From positions 18,580 to 23,686 of the forward strand of contig DYRC01000021.1 in assembly GCA_020718925.1 (NCBI GenBank): 5,107 nucleotides of DNA. Direction: 5' to 3'. This document shows, one piece after another, positions 5,084 to 5,107 of this stretch. A program made the position numbers and the translations under genes. The stretch is from Desulfonema limicola (GTDB lineage Bacteria; Desulfobacterota; Desulfobacteria; Desulfobacterales; DYRC01). The stretch's first letter is position 1. Each line of letters starts with the position of its first letter. Below the pieces are notes generated by a model. The model did no database searches. It was not told the origin of the DNA and worked only from the letters and a program-made list of their open reading frames with translations.

Positions 5084-5107
5084 CTGAAAACAGGATATAG
5101 GTATCAA

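Overview
The window looks like a piece of a Gram-negative chromosome of moderate GC content. It carries a CMP-KDO synthetase (lipopolysaccharide synthesis), a chemoreceptor, an exported protein and strong AGGAG-type ribosome binding sites. The mix of a four-helix-bundle chemoreceptor, a LarB homologue, an ankyrin-repeat protein, a single-domain response regulator and palindromic intergenic repeats would fit a Desulfobacterota (deltaproteobacterial) genome. That placement is an impression from protein style, not a search result.

Layout from left to right. At 1-428 (minus strand) is the N-terminal third or so of a methyl-accepting chemotaxis protein, cut by the window edge. Ten bases upstream of it on the same strand (439-1386) is an exported protein with no family I recognise. 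It contains eight copies of a degenerate 38-residue motif, [TS]-P-x-[DE]-V-[FY] followed by an amphipathic helix. Its stop codon lies inside the chemoreceptor's ribosome binding site, so the two are very probably made together. A GC-rich inverted repeat (1406-1489) fills almost all the space up to larB (1487-2236, minus strand), which encodes the enzyme for the first step of nickel-pincer cofactor synthesis. A second, unrelated composite palindromic element (2285-2431) separates larB from the divergent kdsB (2498-3232, plus strand).

kdsB converges on a stand-alone receiver-domain response regulator (3229-3612, minus strand). The two stop codons interlock in one TTAA. Upstream of the regulator, behind a plausible sigma-70-like promoter, is a large ankyrin-repeat protein with a hydrophobic N-terminus (3706-5016, minus strand). 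Its upstream region holds a 6-bp-arm palindrome overlapping a weak promoter.

Functionally this is a patchwork rather than one pathway. The most suggestive unit is the exported repeat protein plus chemoreceptor pair, which could be a periplasmic sensing module. The receiver protein could belong to the same signalling network, but nothing in the sequence links them directly. I saw no tRNA, rRNA, CRISPR array, transposase or riboswitch.
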